Positions 6,674-7,027 of a stretch of 7,027 bases of DNA are shown piece by piece (the stretch's first letter is position 1; the number at the start of each line of letters is the position of its first letter). The notes under the pieces are model-generated. The model was given only the letters and a program-made list of their open reading frames with translations. It was not told the DNA's origin and did no database searches. The position numbers and the translations under genes are program-made. The stretch comes from Candidatus Sabulitectum sp. (lineage in GTDB: Bacteria > Fermentibacterota > Fermentibacteria > Fermentibacterales > JCC-6): contig JAGLQD010000480.1 of NCBI GenBank assembly GCA_023136985.1, positions 1 through 7,027 on the forward strand, in the 5' to 3' direction.

Positions 6674-7027
6674 AAACAGGAATTATTCTTCCCGCAGCAG
6701 CACTTATTTTTCTCGTACTCTCTGTGGTATCAGGCACGGCGGTGTCACGCAAAGCCAGCGTGAATACTTTTGAACACATTGAGGTGTTGGGTTCAGGTTT
6801 ACAAAGGCTTAAACATTTCATAGCCAGTGCACTCTATCTTCAACTTGATGACTACCATCATATAGCACAATTTCAAGGAGCTTCCTGGACAGAAGTAACA
6901 GACTACCTTCCTCAGATGTGGCTTATTGCAAAACTGGTCCCGAACTCTACCGATTTCTACACTGACGCTGCCTACCATCTTGCAATCAACCTTGGCAGTG
7001 TTGAAGCTGGAATGGATTTCATAAGAG
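6670..7027 (+). CDS. Exported or membrane-anchored helical-repeat (TPR-like) protein, 3'-truncated
   Basis: ATG at 6670 overlaps the previous stop by ATGA, with AAGGA at 6661-6665. The frame stays open to the window end, giving 119 codons. Residues of about 4-24 form a signal peptide or signal anchor (K-T-G-I-I-L-P start, V-V-S-G-T-A-V-S end). The remainder looks alpha-helical: GSGLQRLKHFIASALYLQLD, then DYHHIAQ, then W-T-E-V-T-D-Y-L-P, then LVPNSTDFYTDAAYHLAINL. The last part, with small residues and Ala/Leu spacing followed by G-S-V-E-A-G-M-D-F-I, resembles the beginning of a tetratricopeptide repeat. The motif of a Tyr/His-rich turn followed by 'plwlia.l.P....y..aa..La' recurs, as I recall, in envelope TPR proteins of Acidobacteria-like bacteria. 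It is probably an extracytoplasmic scaffold working with the ABC block. Function unknown. Confidence 0.8.
   Translation, partial: MKTGIILPAAALIFLVLSVVSGTAVSRKASVNTFEHIEVLGSGLQRLKHFIASALYLQLDDYHHIAQFQGASWTEVTDYLPQMWLIAKLVPNSTDFYTDAAYHLAINLGSVEAGMDFIR

Overview
The window is a single plus-strand gene train of eight genes, with no RNA gene, mobile element or CRISPR array visible. The first and last genes run off the edges. Base composition is near balanced. Proteins with a Tat/lipoprotein-like signal, other exported proteins and an ABC-2 transporter point to a bacterium, probably didermic. The mix of alkaline-phosphatase-superfamily (AP) paralogues, an EMC3/YidC-like membrane protein and a TPR-like protein reminds me of Acidobacteria, Planctomycetes and FCB-type or candidate phyla. 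That placement is a low-confidence impression, because no phylogenetic marker is present.

Block 1 (1-4564): two tandem AP-superfamily phosphodiesterase/phosphatase-like enzymes (the first lacks its N-terminus), a three-segment membrane protein that resembles the bacterial EMC3/YidC-like family, and a 65-residue ribbon-helix-helix-like protein. The first three are joined by 4-base stop/start overlaps (GTGA at 1637, ATGA at 3583). The small gene follows after 16 bases with its own ribosome binding site.

Block 2 (4642-7027): after a 77-base gap, the only real gap in the window, come an ABC ATPase, its ABC-2 permease, a His-rich membrane or lipoprotein, and the start of an exported helical-repeat protein. 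All four are joined by ATGA overlaps (5517, 6269, 6670). A weak promoter-like pair of hexamers lies in the gap, so the two blocks may be one operon or two adjacent ones.

My working interpretation, which is inference, is an envelope module. It would have two metal-dependent phospho-ester enzymes at or outside the membrane, a membrane insertase-like or scaffold protein, an exporter, and a His/Asp/Glu-rich metal-binding protein that might supply or buffer the metal the AP enzymes need. No substrate can be named from sequence. The candidate undescribed system is this gene combination, not any one gene.
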